This document shows positions 47,306 through 56,480 of a stretch of 56,555 bases of DNA, in pieces. Position 1 is the stretch's first letter. Every line of letters begins with the position of its first letter. This DNA is from Pantoea phytobeneficialis (lineage in GTDB: Bacteria > Pseudomonadota > Gammaproteobacteria > Enterobacterales > Enterobacteriaceae), in assembly GCF_009728735.1 (NCBI RefSeq), contig NZ_CP024636.1, forward strand, positions 1,622,961-1,679,515, given 5' to 3'. A program made the position numbers and the translations under genes. Under the pieces are notes generated by a model that saw nothing but the letters and a program-made list of their open reading frames with translations, was not told the DNA's origin and searched no databases.

Positions 47306-47593
47306 TATAACCTCCTTTTTACTCGTTAAACGAAGTGCTTCTTGAGGTTCAATGCGGCTGTTCTTGCACAAGCGAGATAATTATAACATGAAACGAACGG
47401 TACAATAGTTAAAAAATGTGGTGGTGAAAAAAAACACAAAATAAATGCTTTTGAGATGCGTCTTTTTAAAAATAATAATACACATACCGGCGTGGGTATT
47501 TTTCCGCGCAACAAATTACCGACGCTAAAGAGATTATCGGCAGCAAAGTCGCCTGGCTTTAGGAAAACTCTTGAGCCGATGAAAACTGTGAAG

Positions 47594-47863
47594 TTAGCCC
47601 TTTTCCTGGTCCTGAACGGTTCCCGCGCATTTTTGAATCTCTTCAGCCAGACGAGCAAATTGGTGCTGTAACTGCTCGTCGTGGTTCTGATTTTGCGCTT
47701 CGAGCGTCAGATTATGGACCAGCAACTGGCTGGCGCGATCGTCCAGACAGAAGGTCAGATTGGCGAAGGCACTTTCCAGCACGGTCAAGCGGCGTTGCTG
47801 TTCGCTGATTAATGCCAGCAGCTCGCCAAACGTCATTGCCTCTTCCGGTTTATCGTGAGTCAT
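47594..47863 (-). CDS. Small coiled-coil protein of unknown function
   Basis: 89 residues; the start ATG 47863 follows AGGAGA. It is almost wholly helical, with heptad-like Leu/Ile spacing (FGELLALISEQQRRLTVLES, then LTLEAQNQNHDEQLQHQF) and a Gln/Glu-rich C-terminus. It lies between bssS and dinI, separated from both. No family is recognised. Its length, ribosome-binding site and composition argue that it is real. Confidence 0.65.
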   Translation of the reverse strand: MTHDKPEEAMTFGELLALISEQQRRLTVLESAFANLTFCLDDRASQLLVHNLTLEAQNQNHDEQLQHQFARLAEEIQKCAGTVQDQEKG

Positions 47864-47961
47864 GTAAAACGTCTCCTGTCAGCATGACGTGCGCAAGAAT
47901 GGGTGGGGAGTAATGATGATTTTAGATGCAGAGAGTTTGTCTGGCGAGGCGGAAATAAAAC

Positions 47962-47987
47962 AAAAAAGCCGGGTGGCGAAACCCGGC
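47962..47987 (-). terminator. Rho-independent terminator after dinI
   Basis: On the minus strand GCCGGGT, loop TTCGCC, ACCCGGC, then TTTTTT. It begins about 20 bases after the dinI stop. Confidence 0.93.
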
Positions 47988-48006
47988 AAAAACTGCGCAG
48001 TGGCGG

Positions 48007-48252
48007 TTAATCGGTAATAAACCAGTCGTCAGCGCTTTCCCAGGTTTCCTGTAAAATATCGCTGATACGTTCGCGATTTTCTTTGCAACCACCAAAAACG
48101 CTCAGTTGATTGCCGCTGGCATAGCGAACTTTGACGTGATGTTCATCGTCTGGGAAATCACGGGAGATGCGGCGGGTAAGCTCTGCGCTTAACGCATCCA
48201 GTGCGCCCGCAGGAAGGGGCTGAGTTTTTGCTACGGTAATTTCAACACGCAT
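48007..48252 (-). CDS. dinI: DNA-damage-inducible protein DinI
   Basis: 81 residues, as in E. coli. MRVEITVAKTQPLPAGALDA and ELTRRISRDFPDDEHHVKVR are followed by an acidic C-terminal helix that mimics DNA and binds RecA filaments, tuning LexA and UmuD cleavage. A LexA box lies 20-39 bases before its start, so it is an SOS gene. Confidence 0.95.
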   Translation of the reverse strand: MRVEITVAKTQPLPAGALDALSAELTRRISRDFPDDEHHVKVRYASGNQLSVFGGCKENRERISDILQETWESADDWFITD

Positions 48253-48271
48253 AAACGCCTCCGAGATAATA

Positions 48272-48291
48272 TACTGGTTATTTGTACAGTA
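48272..48291 (-). promoter_or_regulatory. LexA (SOS) box of dinI
   Basis: TACTGGTTATTTGTACAGTA has the CTG-N10-CAG core and flanking TA of the LexA consensus (TACTGTATATATATACAGTA) and lies in the dinI promoter region. Confidence 0.93.
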
Positions 48292-48321
48292 TAATTATCC
48301 CGAAGGCAAGCGTGAAAAATA

Positions 48322-49368
48322 TCAGTCAGTCACACGCCAGTTAAGTGTCTCACCGGCGAGGAAGGGCACCAGGGTATCGTCAGCGACCGCCACGCTCTGT
48401 TCAACCGTCCACGGCTCCCGCACCAGCGTCAGTGTCCCTTCATTCAATGGCAAGCCGTAGAAGTTTGGCCCGTTTTCGGAACAGAAGGCTTCAAAGTGCT
48501 GCAACGCACCCAGTTCTTCAAATACGGTAGCGTAGGCCGGTAAAGATGTCGGCGCGTTGAAGACCCCGGCACACCCGCAACTGGCTTCTTTCAGATGACG
48601 CAAATGCGGCGCAGTATCGGTGCCGAGGAACACACGACGGTTTCCGCTGGCGACCAGTTTGCGCAGTGCCTCCTGATGAATATTACGCTTCAGGATCGGC
48701 AGGCAATACAGGTGGGGACGCACACCGCCAACCAGCATATGGTTACGGTTAAACATCAGATGCTGGGGAGTAATGGTCGCGCCCAACAGTTCATTACCGG
48801 CAGCAAGATATTCAGCCGCTTCTTTGGTGGTGATGTGCTCCATCACGACTTTCAGGCCAGGGAATTGCTGACGCAGCGGTTCCAGTACGGTTTCGATAAA
48901 ACGCGCTTCGCGGTCAAAAATATCAATGTGCGAATCGGTTACTTCACCGTGCACCAGCATCGGCATGCCGATTTGCTGCATCCGTTCCAGCACGCGAGCG
49001 ATGGACGCGATATTGGTCACGCCGTGGCTGGAGTTAGTGGTGGCATGGGCCGGATAGAGTTTTGCGGCCGTAAACACCCCGGCACGAAAGCCTTGTTCAA
49101 TCTCATCGGGATCCAGAGAATCGGTGAGGTAGCAGGTCATCAGCGGCGTAAAGTTATGCTCTGCTGGCAGTGCAGCGAGAATGCGATCGCGATACGCGAT
49201 GGCAGCAGCAACGCTGGTCACCGGCGGAACCAGGTTTGGCATGACAATCGCACGACCATTCACCGCACTGGTGTAAGGCAAAACTGCCTGAAGCATTGCG
49301 CCATCGCGCAGATGGATATGCCAGTCGTCAGGGCGGCGAATCGTGATTTGCTGGGGTTGGGCTGTCAT
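48322..49368 (-). CDS. pyrC: Dihydroorotase PyrC
   Basis: 348 residues, same length as E. coli. Zinc ligands are in [12 protein letters not shown]; the carboxylated Lys is in [16 protein letters not shown]. Further metal ligands are in MLVHGEVTD and [10 protein letters not shown], and the catalytic Asp is in LGTDTAPH. It closes carbamoyl-aspartate to dihydroorotate in pyrimidine synthesis. The start ATG 49368 follows CCGGAG. Upstream are a PurR box and a leader able to hide that ribosome-binding site. Confidence 0.96.
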   Translation of the reverse strand: MTAQPQQITIRRPDDWHIHLRDGAMLQAVLPYTSAVNGRAIVMPNLVPPVTSVAAAIAYRDRILAALPAEHNFTPLMTCYLTDSLDPDEIEQGFRAGVFTAAKLYPAHATTNSSHGVTNIASIARVLERMQQIGMPMLVHGEVTDSHIDIFDREARFIETVLEPLRQQFPGLKVVMEHITTKEAAEYLAAGNELLGATITPQHLMFNRNHMLVGGVRPHLYCLPILKRNIHQEALRKLVASGNRRVFLGTDTAPHLRHLKEASCGCAGVFNAPTSLPAYATVFEELGALQHFEAFCSENGPNFYGLPLNEGTLTLVREPWTVEQSVAVADDTLVPFLAGETLNWRVTD

Positions 49369-49374
49369 TCAAAA

Positions 49375-49427
49375 GGCTCCGGCTAGGTAGAAAACGAAAG
49401 GCACGTTTAGGCCGGGGAGTAATCATA
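49375..49427 (-). promoter_or_regulatory. pyrC promoter and pyrimidine-sensing leader
   Basis: On the minus strand the -10 is TATGAT (49427-49422). Transcription should begin in the CCCCGG that follows about seven bases later (49417-49412). The early-leader bases CCGGC can pair with GCCGG at 49383-49379, which includes part of the Shine-Dalgarno GGAG. In E. coli and Salmonella pyrC, high CTP favours starting at upstream Cs so that this hairpin forms and blocks translation; low CTP favours a start at G. The layout is the same here. Confidence 0.7.
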
Positions 49428-49434
49428 AGGATGT

Positions 49435-49450
49435 GAGCAACCGTTTGCAC
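49435..49450 (-). promoter_or_regulatory. PurR box of pyrC
   Basis: GTGCAAACGGTTGCTC on the minus strand matches the PurR consensus ANGCAANCGNTTNCNT except at the outermost positions. pyrC is a known PurR target in E. coli. It lies directly upstream of the -10, covering the -35 region. Confidence 0.82.
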
Positions 49451-49469
49451 GGGATTTTATTCATGTTGC

Positions 49470-49531
49470 GTAGCGGCGCGATTGATCGCGCGGGTTTTAC
49501 CCCGTACAGCGCGATCAATCGCGCCGCTACG
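49470..49531. repeat. REP-like perfect inverted pair between pyrC and yceB
   Basis: GTAGCGGCGCGATTGATCGC opens the left arm (49470-49491), and its exact reverse complement ends the right arm (about 49510-49531). The arms are about 22 bases each. It is the cleanest copy of the repeat also seen at 9.65, 29.2 and 56.25 kb. Confidence 0.88.
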
Positions 49532-49547
49532 TATCATTGCAAGGGAA

Positions 49548-50111
49548 TTAGTCAGTGAACGGGATCACCAACTGACCGGGTTTCACTTCCAGGCCTTTGG
49601 CGAATTTCTTCGCCAGCGCTTCGCCTTTGCTACGATCTTCGCTCAACACATACGCGGGTTTTTCATCGAAGTAACGTTTCAGCGATTCATTGAGATAAGG
49701 CGTCAGCGTTTTCATGATCGACGCCATTTTTTCCGGTTGCACCTGGGCATCAACGATCTCCAGATCCTTCAGGTAGATTGCCCCCTGTTGCGCATTGAAA
49801 ACCGGCTGTGCTTTCATTTTTAGCTGCATTTCAGCTTGCTGTGGGCCAAACAGGGAGCTGACATTAATGTTAGCTTTACCGGATAAGGTGATCTTACCGG
49901 GTTCTTCACGGCCAATCTGGCTGCTCAAATCAGTCAACACAATATGCGCATTCACCAGTCCGGAAACACCCACATCCTTCTCGAAGTTGTTGTGTTTTTG
50001 CAGTGCCTGATTAACTTCCTGCTCGCTGATTGTGTATTGGGTTAATTGGTTACAGCCGGCCAGCAGCACGGCAAAAAGCAGGGCCATCAGCCCGGGAAAT
50101 GCCTTCTTCAT
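49548..50111 (-). CDS. yceB: YceB-family lipoprotein
   Basis: 187 residues. Signal peptide KKAFPGLMALLFAVLLAGCN with lipobox LAGC. The start ATG 50111 follows GAGGAAAGT; the frame stays open further upstream without a better start. The mature part is a DUF1439 domain (QYTISEQEVNQALQKHN, KITLSGKANINVSSLFGPQQ). Lipid-binding role suspected for the family; function unproven. Confidence 0.9.
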   Translation of the reverse strand: MKKAFPGLMALLFAVLLAGCNQLTQYTISEQEVNQALQKHNNFEKDVGVSGLVNAHIVLTDLSSQIGREEPGKITLSGKANINVSSLFGPQQAEMQLKMKAQPVFNAQQGAIYLKDLEIVDAQVQPEKMASIMKTLTPYLNESLKRYFDEKPAYVLSEDRSKGEALAKKFAKGLEVKPGQLVIPFTD

Positions 50112-50221
50112 ACTTTCCTCATCCTGAACAATACGGCAAACGTGCCATAGCCTGCCTGAATCAGGGACGGGTGTCACCAGGAGAGCGATGAGAAACGCGC
50201 GGGCGCTCCTCATCAAAACGG

Positions 50222-50869
50222 TCAGGCAGCAATAGATGACAGCAAATTCACCTGGGTTTGTTTCGCCATATTGTCGCGATAAGCCGCTACCCGGCTTGGC
50301 CATTCGATACCGGCAACCAGGGTCAGTGAACGTAACAACGGAAACAAATTGATATCATCTATTGATAGCTCACCGTTTACCGCATTGGGTTTGACGATCA
50401 ATTTATCCAGCTGACGCAAATCATCGTTGATGTTTTTGATTAATCCGGGTGAATGTTTGCGCAGCTCGCCAAAATCGCCGATGCTGGCCTGCTTTTTCTC
50501 CCGGAAATAATGACGGGCTTCAGGGGTGGCGAACTCAGCAAAAGCAGCGTCAGCAATACGCGGCAGCAGAAGTTTATTCACGTAACCATTCACATGGCGC
50601 AACCAGTCGGTGATGGCGGGATTGATTTTGCCATTTAACAAGGTTTCGCCATCCTGATTATCCACCAGACGGACAATATCCATACTCTCCGGCATCGCGC
50701 TGCCATCGGCTTTTTGCAGAATGGGTGCCATCTTTTGACCAATGAGCTTTTTGGGGGTGTTCTCGTCGTCATTGAGCATCACGACCAGTTCAATGGGCCG
50801 ATTTTTCAGGCCAAAAATCATGCGCGCTTTGACGCAAAAAGGGCAGTGATCGTAGATGTAGAGTTTCAT
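50222..50869 (-). CDS. grxB: Glutaredoxin 2, GrxB
   Basis: 215 residues: N-terminal glutaredoxin domain and C-terminal all-helical GST-like domain (LIKNINDDLRQLDKLIVKPN, NLLSSIAA end). The active site is CPFC (YIYDHCPFCVKARMIFG), whereas E. coli Grx2 has CPYC. This is a conservative change next to the reactive Cys. It reduces disulfides using glutathione. Confidence 0.93.
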   Translation of the reverse strand: MKLYIYDHCPFCVKARMIFGLKNRPIELVVMLNDDENTPKKLIGQKMAPILQKADGSAMPESMDIVRLVDNQDGETLLNGKINPAITDWLRHVNGYVNKLLLPRIADAAFAEFATPEARHYFREKKQASIGDFGELRKHSPGLIKNINDDLRQLDKLIVKPNAVNGELSIDDINLFPLLRSLTLVAGIEWPSRVAAYRDNMAKQTQVNLLSSIAA

Positions 50870-50958
50870 CCTGTTTCTCCTCGGTTCCCGGGGGTGACTG
50901 GCGTCACCCTTTTTACAGACGTGCGGGAAGTATGGGAGAGATTATGGGTGCGGGCAAA

Positions 50959-52161
50959 TCAGCTGCTGTACAACGCCGGGGCCACCGAGCGCGGTTGAAA
51001 CTGCCACCACAGCGCCAACAGCGTCATGCTGCCCACCGCGCTGAGCAGCATCCACGGCAATTCCGGCAGCGAAAGTTGCTGCCCGACATCAAACATCCAG
51101 CCACCGCCGGAATAACCAATCAGACCACCAATCGCCAGGCCAAGACGGCTGAACCCCATATAGCTACCACGCGCGCGTGGGCTGGCAAGCGAGGCGCTGA
51201 GGGTCTCTCGCGCCGGTTCAGCAATGATCGAGCCGAGATAAAACACGGCGATCAGGAAAAACAGCGACGGCAGCGTCGTGGTCAGACCCACCGGCAACAG
51301 GCTGATGGTCATCAGAAATAATCCGGCCATCAGCCGTGTCTCCAGCCGGAAGCGTTTTTCACTCCAGCGTGCCAACGGATAGAGCAGGCTCAGCGAAAGT
51401 AGCGCTTCAATGGCGTACATCCATTTCACCGCCGCGGGTGCCCCCGCAACCTGGTTAACCATCACCGGTAGCATTAGCATCACCTGCACGGCAAGAATGT
51501 AGTAACCGGTCAGCGTCAGTACATACAGGCGAAAACGTTTGTCCTGCCAGACGCGGTGCATACCTTCACGCATCGCGATACGTTCGGTGGAGATACGCCA
51601 GGCGGGCAACCAAATAGCGTTAAATAATGCCGCGCTGACAAAAACCGCCGCACCTACCCAACAAACCAGACGGAAGTCCCAGGCCAGTAACCAACTGCCG
51701 ATCAGCGCACCCAGTACCGCGCCCGCGCTGTCCTGCATCATCAACAGGGAGAAGAAGCGACCACGTTCGCGGGCGCGTACCAGCTTCACCACCATCGCGC
51801 TGCGGGGAGGATCGAACAGCGTGCCGCCAAGGCCCGATAACAGGCAGGCCAGCCACAGCACCCAGGGTTCGTGCGCCAGCGCCATACAGGCAAAGCCCGC
51901 AGCGCGCATCAGCATCCCCGAAACGATAAGGGGACGAGCGCCGAAGCGGTCAGCAATCGCACCGCCAAAAATACCGAAACCCTGCTGCACAAACTGACGC
52001 AGACCCAGCGCAATCCCGACCATCAGCGCGGCCCAGCCGAGTTGTTCGACAAAGTGAATGGAGATGAGAGGAAATACCACAAAAAAACCCAACACCACCA
52101 GCATGTTATCTACTAATAAAAATGTTTTACCAAGGCGTCGTGCCCGCGCAACCCGAGACAT
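50959..52161 (-). CDS. mdtH: MFS transporter MdtH
   Basis: 400 residues, 12 helices, close to E. coli MdtH (402). It has [20 protein letters not shown] at the start and SRVARARR before it. The MFS motif A region is [21 protein letters not shown]. coli MdtH gives quinolone resistance when overproduced. Its place between grxB and rimJ is conserved. Confidence 0.92.
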   Translation of the reverse strand: MSRVARARRLGKTFLLVDNMLVVLGFFVVFPLISIHFVEQLGWAALMVGIALGLRQFVQQGFGIFGGAIADRFGARPLIVSGMLMRAAGFACMALAHEPWVLWLACLLSGLGGTLFDPPRSAMVVKLVRARERGRFFSLLMMQDSAGAVLGALIGSWLLAWDFRLVCWVGAAVFVSAALFNAIWLPAWRISTERIAMREGMHRVWQDKRFRLYVLTLTGYYILAVQVMLMLPVMVNQVAGAPAAVKWMYAIEALLSLSLLYPLARWSEKRFRLETRLMAGLFLMTISLLPVGLTTTLPSLFFLIAVFYLGSIIAEPARETLSASLASPRARGSYMGFSRLGLAIGGLIGYSGGGWMFDVGQQLSLPELPWMLLSAVGSMTLLALWWQFQPRSVAPALYSS

Positions 52162-52408
52162 GCTAAATCCTGAGCAAGGAAGAGAGGAGAAAAGAGACCA
52201 GTTGGTCTATTTTCCGCCTGTGCAGGCAGGAAAAACAGGATTATCAGGATGATATTTTTTCATCGAGCCGGTAAAGAAATTAATCCTGAATTGGGATGAA
52301 TAGCGAAGGGCGGGAAACGGGGTTTTACCGCAAGCAGGGTGACGGTTATAGTGAGATATAACGCCGATGGCGTACTTCCTTCTTAAGTCTTGGATTTCAG
52401 GAGTCAAG

Positions 52409-52999
52409 ATGTTTGGCTATCGTTCTGCTGGGCCGCGCGTGCGCCTCACTACCGATCGTTTGGTGGTCCGTTTAGTTCATGAGCGTGATGCCTGGCGGTT
52501 GGCAGATTACTACGCGGAAAACCGTGTTTTTCTCAAGCCCTGGGAACCGGTACGTGATGAAAGTCATTGCTATCCGTCTGGCTGGCAGGCGCGTTTGGGA
52601 TTGATTGCCGACATGCACAAACAAGGCTCGGCATTTTATTTTGTCTTAATGGATCAGGAAGAGCGTGAAGTGCGCGGCGTTGCCAACTTCAGCAACGTGC
52701 TACGAGGCTCCTTTCACGCTTGCTACCTTGGCTATTCATTAGGAGAGAAATGGCAGGGGCAGGGACTGATGTTTGAAGCCCTGCAAAGCGCTATTCGATA
52801 TATGCAGCGGCAGCAGCACATGCACCGTATTATGGCGAACTACATGCCGCATAATCAGCGCAGCGGCGATCTGCTGGCACGTCTGGGCTTTGAAAAAGAG
52901 GGTTATGCCAAAGATTACCTGTTAATTGATGGCCGCTGGCAGGATCATGTTCTGACAGCCTTAACCTGGCGCGAGTGGACCCCGGACCGCCGCGGATAA
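52409..52999 (+). CDS. rimJ: Ribosomal protein S5 alanine N-acetyltransferase RimJ
   Basis: 196 residues, GNAT fold. ATG 52409 follows AGGAG and starts [20 protein letters not shown] like E. coli RimJ. The acetyl-CoA region is [20 protein letters not shown], followed by [20 protein letters not shown]. It acetylates the N-terminus of ribosomal protein S5. yceH starts 17 bases later. Confidence 0.93.
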   Translation: MFGYRSAGPRVRLTTDRLVVRLVHERDAWRLADYYAENRVFLKPWEPVRDESHCYPSGWQARLGLIADMHKQGSAFYFVLMDQEEREVRGVANFSNVLRGSFHACYLGYSLGEKWQGQGLMFEALQSAIRYMQRQQHMHRIMANYMPHNQRSGDLLARLGFEKEGYAKDYLLIDGRWQDHVLTALTWREWTPDRRG

Positions 53000-53016
53000 G
53001 AAAAGGGAATAATTCG

Positions 53017-53655
53017 ATGAAAATGGCATTATCAGTGCAGGCATTGCGTGTGATTGGTTGTCTGCTGGAAAAACAGGTCACCACACCCGATCAATATCCG
53101 CTGTCGCTCAATGGGGTGGTCACCGCCTGCAATCAAAAATCTAACCGTGAACCGGTGATGAACCTGAGCGAGAGCGAGGTGCAATCCCAGTTGGATGAAC
53201 TGGTCAAAAAGCACCTGGTCACGTCGAACAGCGGCTTTGGTCAGCGCGTCAGTAAATATGAACAACGCTTTTGCAACTCCGCGTTTGGTAATCTGCAACT
53301 GAGTAGCGCGGAAGTGGCGGTGTTGACGTTGCTGTTTTTACGTGGAGCGCAGACACCCGGCGAGCTGCGTACCCGCAGTGGTCGCCTGCATGAATTCAGC
53401 GATATGAACGAGGTTGAGCAGACACTGAACGGCTTAATTTCCCGTGAAGATGGCCCTATGGTGGTGCGTCTGGCGCGAGAACCGGGTAAGCGTGAAAGTC
53501 GTTATATGCATCTTTTCGGCGGTGATGTGGTAGATGTACCGGCCACAACCACCGCTGAAGATAATGCAGATCTGGAGGAGCGGGTCGCCCAACTGGAAGA
53601 AACGGTAGCCCGGTTGCAGGCGCAACTGGAACAGTTGCTGCAACAGGAGCATTAA
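53017..53655 (+). CDS. yceH: YceH (DUF480) protein
   Basis: 212 residues from ATG 53017. Two winged-helix-like domains ([60 protein letters not shown]) are followed by a coiled coil ([20 protein letters not shown]). The family is conserved next to mviM and murJ but its role is unknown. One base separates it from mviM. Confidence 0.92.
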   Translation: MKMALSVQALRVIGCLLEKQVTTPDQYPLSLNGVVTACNQKSNREPVMNLSESEVQSQLDELVKKHLVTSNSGFGQRVSKYEQRFCNSAFGNLQLSSAEVAVLTLLFLRGAQTPGELRTRSGRLHEFSDMNEVEQTLNGLISREDGPMVVRLAREPGKRESRYMHLFGGDVVDVPATTTAEDNADLEERVAQLEETVARLQAQLEQLLQQEH

Positions 53656-53656
53656 A

Positions 53657-54577
53657 ATGACATTGCGTATTGGGATGGTCGGATTAGGCGGCATTGCACA
53701 GAAAGCCTGGCTGCCGGTGTTGTCGCAAGCGCAAGGCTGGCAACTGGCCGGCGCGTTCTCACCTAATCAGTCCAAAGCGCAGCCGATTTGCGATAGCTAC
53801 CGCATTCCCTGTTTTGGTCAGCTCGATGCGCTGGCGGCCGCCAGCGACGCGGTGTTTGTGCATAGCAGCACCGCCTCACATTACGAGGTGGTCAAAGCGT
53901 TGCTGCTGGCAGATAAAGATGTCTGCGTCGATAAACCTCTGGCGGAAACGCTACAGCAGGCTGAAGCGCTGGTGGCGCTGGCGGAGAAACGCAAACGCAA
54001 ACTGATGGTGGCATTCAACCGTCGTTTTGCGCCGCGTTATCAACAATTACAGGCTGAAATGGCGCGTGCCGCATCGCTGCGTATCGAAAAGCACCGTGCC
54101 GACAGTGTCGGGCCGCAAGATTTGCGTTTTACGTTGTTAGACGACTATCTGCATGTGGTTGACACCGCGTTATGGCTGGCCGGTGGTAAACTCTCGCACC
54201 TCCACGGTCATATTGAAACCAACGAGCAGGGAGCGATGCTGTATGCGGAACACCATTTTTCCGCAGGTGCGCTGCAAATCACCACCAGCATGCACCGTCG
54301 TGCCGGAACGCAACGTGAAGTGGTGAGTGCCATTTGTGAGGGTGATTACATTCAGGTGGCAGAGATGCGTGACTGGCAACAGGAAAACCTGACAGGGTTA
54401 CGCCTTGACGCGCCACCCGCATGGCAGAGTCATCTGACACAGCGTGGTTTTACCGGGGCCGCTCACCATTTTATTCAGTGCGTACAAAATCAGACGATGC
54501 CTGTAACCAGTGGCGAACAAGCGCTGGCGGCGCAGCGTCTGGTGGAAAAGCTGTGGCGTGATGCCGAACAGGAATAA
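53657..54577 (+). CDS. mviM: Gfo/Idh/MocA-family oxidoreductase MviM
   Basis: 306 residues. Rossmann start RIGMVGLGGIAQKAWLPVL, and the conserved EKP-type phrase appears as VCVDKPLAETLQQAE. The substrate-side motif is DDYLHVVDTALWLAGG. It is an NAD(P)-dependent sugar-type dehydrogenase of unknown substrate, always near murJ in enterics. Confidence 0.92.
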   Translation: MTLRIGMVGLGGIAQKAWLPVLSQAQGWQLAGAFSPNQSKAQPICDSYRIPCFGQLDALAAASDAVFVHSSTASHYEVVKALLLADKDVCVDKPLAETLQQAEALVALAEKRKRKLMVAFNRRFAPRYQQLQAEMARAASLRIEKHRADSVGPQDLRFTLLDDYLHVVDTALWLAGGKLSHLHGHIETNEQGAMLYAEHHFSAGALQITTSMHRRAGTQREVVSAICEGDYIQVAEMRDWQQENLTGLRLDAPPAWQSHLTQRGFTGAAHHFIQCVQNQTMPVTSGEQALAAQRLVEKLWRDAEQE

Positions 54578-54630
54578 TCCCTTGTAACACTCAATGCTGG
54601 TCATTTCCCGCCGTGGCAGTAGACTATCGC

Positions 54631-54650
54631 CGGGCATTTTCGAATGCCCG
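54631..54650 (+). repeat. Stable hairpin between mviM and murJ
   Basis: CGGGCATT, TTCG loop, AATGCCCG: a perfect 8-bp stem closed by a TTCG tetraloop. No T run follows, so it is more likely an mRNA-stabilising or pausing stem than a terminator. Confidence 0.6.
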
Positions 54651-54698
54651 CGCTAAGTTGCTCATTTATCCGACTCTTTTCAGGATGCGCCGCTAATT

Positions 54699-56237
54699 AT
54701 GAATTTGTTGAAATCGCTGGCAGCGGTCAGTTCGATGACCCTGTTTTCCCGCGTGCTGGGCTTTGCCCGCGATGCCATCGTGGCGCGAGTGTTTGGTGCC
54801 GGAATGGCCACCGACGCCTTCTTTGTCGCCTTTAAACTGCCTAACCTGCTGCGACGTATTTTCGCTGAAGGGGCCTTCTCTCAGGCATTTGTGCCGATTC
54901 TTGCCGAATACAAAAGCAAGCAGGGCGAAGAAGCGACTCGGGTATTTGTGGCCTATGTTTCCGGGCTATTAACTCTGGTACTGGCGCTGGTGACGGTGTT
55001 GGGCATGATTGCCGCGCCCTGGGTGATTGTGGTGACTGCGCCGGGCTTTGCGGATACCGCCGATAAGTTTGCGCTCACCAGTTCGCTGCTGCGGGTGACT
55101 TTTCCGTATATCTTTCTGATTTCAATGGCATCGCTGGCTGGGGCCATTCTGAATACCTGGAATCGATTTTCGGTTCCTGCCTTTGCCCCGACGTTGTTGA
55201 ATATCAGCATGATTGGTTTTGCGCTGTTTGCCGCACCGCATTTCCATCCGCCAGTGATGGCGCTGGCCTGGGCCGTGGTAGTGGGGGGCGTGTTGCAGTT
55301 GTTCTATCAACTGCCGCATCTGAAGAAAATTGGCATGCTGGTACTGCCGCGTGTCAACCTGCGTGATGCGGGTGTCTGGCGCGTCATGCGTCAGATGGGG
55401 CCGGCGATTCTTGGCGTCTCCGTCAGCCAGATTTCTCTTATTATCAACACCATCTTTGCATCATTCCTCGTCTCGGGTTCCGTCTCCTGGATGTACTATG
55501 CCGACCGCCTGATGGAGTTTCCTTCTGGCGTGTTGGGCGTGGCACTGGGGACTATCCTGCTGCCTTCGCTGGCGAAAAGTTTTGCCAGCAATAACCATGA
55601 TGAGTATTCACGGTTGATGGACTGGGGGTTACGCCTGTGTTTCCTGCTGGCACTGCCGAGTGCGGTGGCGCTGGGCATTCTTTCCGGTCCCCTGACTGTG
55701 GCCCTGTTTCAGTACGGGAAATTTACCGCCTTCGATGCAGCGATGACGCAACGTGCCTTGATTGCCTACTCGGTCGGGCTGATGGGGTTAATTGTGGTGA
55801 AAGTGTTGGCACCGGGTTTCTATTCTCGTCAGGACATCAAAACGCCGGTGAAAATTGCCATTATCACCCTGATCATGACGCAGCTGATGAACCTGGCGTT
55901 TATCGGGCCACTGAAGCATGCCGGGTTGTCGCTCTCCATCGGTCTGGCGGCCTGCCTCAATGCGGCACTGCTTTACTGGCAGCTGCGAAAACAACAGATT
56001 TTTCAGCCACAACCGGGCTGGTTTAGCTTTTTGATCCGTCTGTTGATCGCCGTGGTGGCGATGGCGGTGGCGCTGCTGGGCCTGTTGTATGTCATGCCGT
56101 CATGGGAAGTGGGGCATATGTGGTGGCGTTTACTGCGTCTGGCGGCGGTGTGTGCTGTCGGTGGCGGGGCGTATTTTGTGGTGCTCGGTCTGATGGGATT
56201 CCGCCCGCGCGATTTTGCCCGCCGTACGCAGGCATAA
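54699..56237 (+). CDS. murJ: Lipid II flippase MurJ (MviN)
   Basis: 512 residues, 14 membrane helices. [35 protein letters not shown] and [20 protein letters not shown] are signature MurJ sequences; the charged residues needed inside the cavity (Arg in [10 protein letters not shown], Arg in [10 protein letters not shown]) are present. It flips lipid II to the periplasmic face for peptidoglycan synthesis. In E. coli flgN follows; here a repeat and an IS110 element follow. Confidence 0.95.
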   Translation: MNLLKSLAAVSSMTLFSRVLGFARDAIVARVFGAGMATDAFFVAFKLPNLLRRIFAEGAFSQAFVPILAEYKSKQGEEATRVFVAYVSGLLTLVLALVTVLGMIAAPWVIVVTAPGFADTADKFALTSSLLRVTFPYIFLISMASLAGAILNTWNRFSVPAFAPTLLNISMIGFALFAAPHFHPPVMALAWAVVVGGVLQLFYQLPHLKKIGMLVLPRVNLRDAGVWRVMRQMGPAILGVSVSQISLIINTIFASFLVSGSVSWMYYADRLMEFPSGVLGVALGTILLPSLAKSFASNNHDEYSRLMDWGLRLCFLLALPSAVALGILSGPLTVALFQYGKFTAFDAAMTQRALIAYSVGLMGLIVVKVLAPGFYSRQDIKTPVKIAIITLIMTQLMNLAFIGPLKHAGLSLSIGLAACLNAALLYWQLRKQQIFQPQPGWFSFLIRLLIAVVAMAVALLGLLYVMPSWEVGHMWWRLLRLAAVCAVGGGAYFVVLGLMGFRPRDFARRTQA

Positions 56238-56252
56238 AAGCGCTCTGACCTT

Positions 56253-56272
56253 GCGTGATAAATCGCGCCGCT
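56253..56272. repeat. Single REP-like unit at the IS110 junction
   Basis: GCGTGATAAATCGCGCCGCT is the right half of the REP-like unit seen intact at 29.2 and 49.5 kb. After GCGCCGCT it departs from the others (TGTATCTTG instead of ACGTATC or ACGTCTC). The partner arm is missing on the left, and the IS110 element begins soon after. Confidence 0.65.
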
Positions 56273-56286
56273 TGTATCTTGAAGTT

Positions 56287-56480
56287 GTAACTGGTTAGCT
56301 ACCCGTTACACGAAACGGAGGCAGCTTGTCGCGCCGCTTAAGACCCGATCTTGTGCCGTAGCTTAAAGCCCTCCGTTTCTCCTTTCACGCCAGCATCTAC
56401 TCTGAACGGTAACCAGAAGCTCTGACTTCGTATGTACAAGGCAAGATGGCGTGATGGTTCATGTGAAAGGGAGCTGTCTT
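56287..56480 (+). ncRNA. Candidate IS110 bridge RNA region
   Basis: A 5' hairpin GTAAC-TGGTTAGCTACCC-GTTAC (56287-56309; inner GGT/ACC also pair) is followed by a long stem. Its arms are GAAACGGAG (56312-56320) and CTCCGTTTC (56371-56379), perfect over nine bases, enclosing about 50 bases with internal AAGA/TCTT pairing. IS110-group elements encode, in the left end upstream of the recombinase, a bridge RNA with a 5' stem-loop and internal loops that pair with target and donor DNA. Place and size fit; the loops were not resolved. Confidence 0.5.

Noticed and set aside
48595..49386. 263-codon plus-strand frame opposite pyrC
   Set aside because: pyrC on the minus strand is certain; the antisense frame matches nothing.
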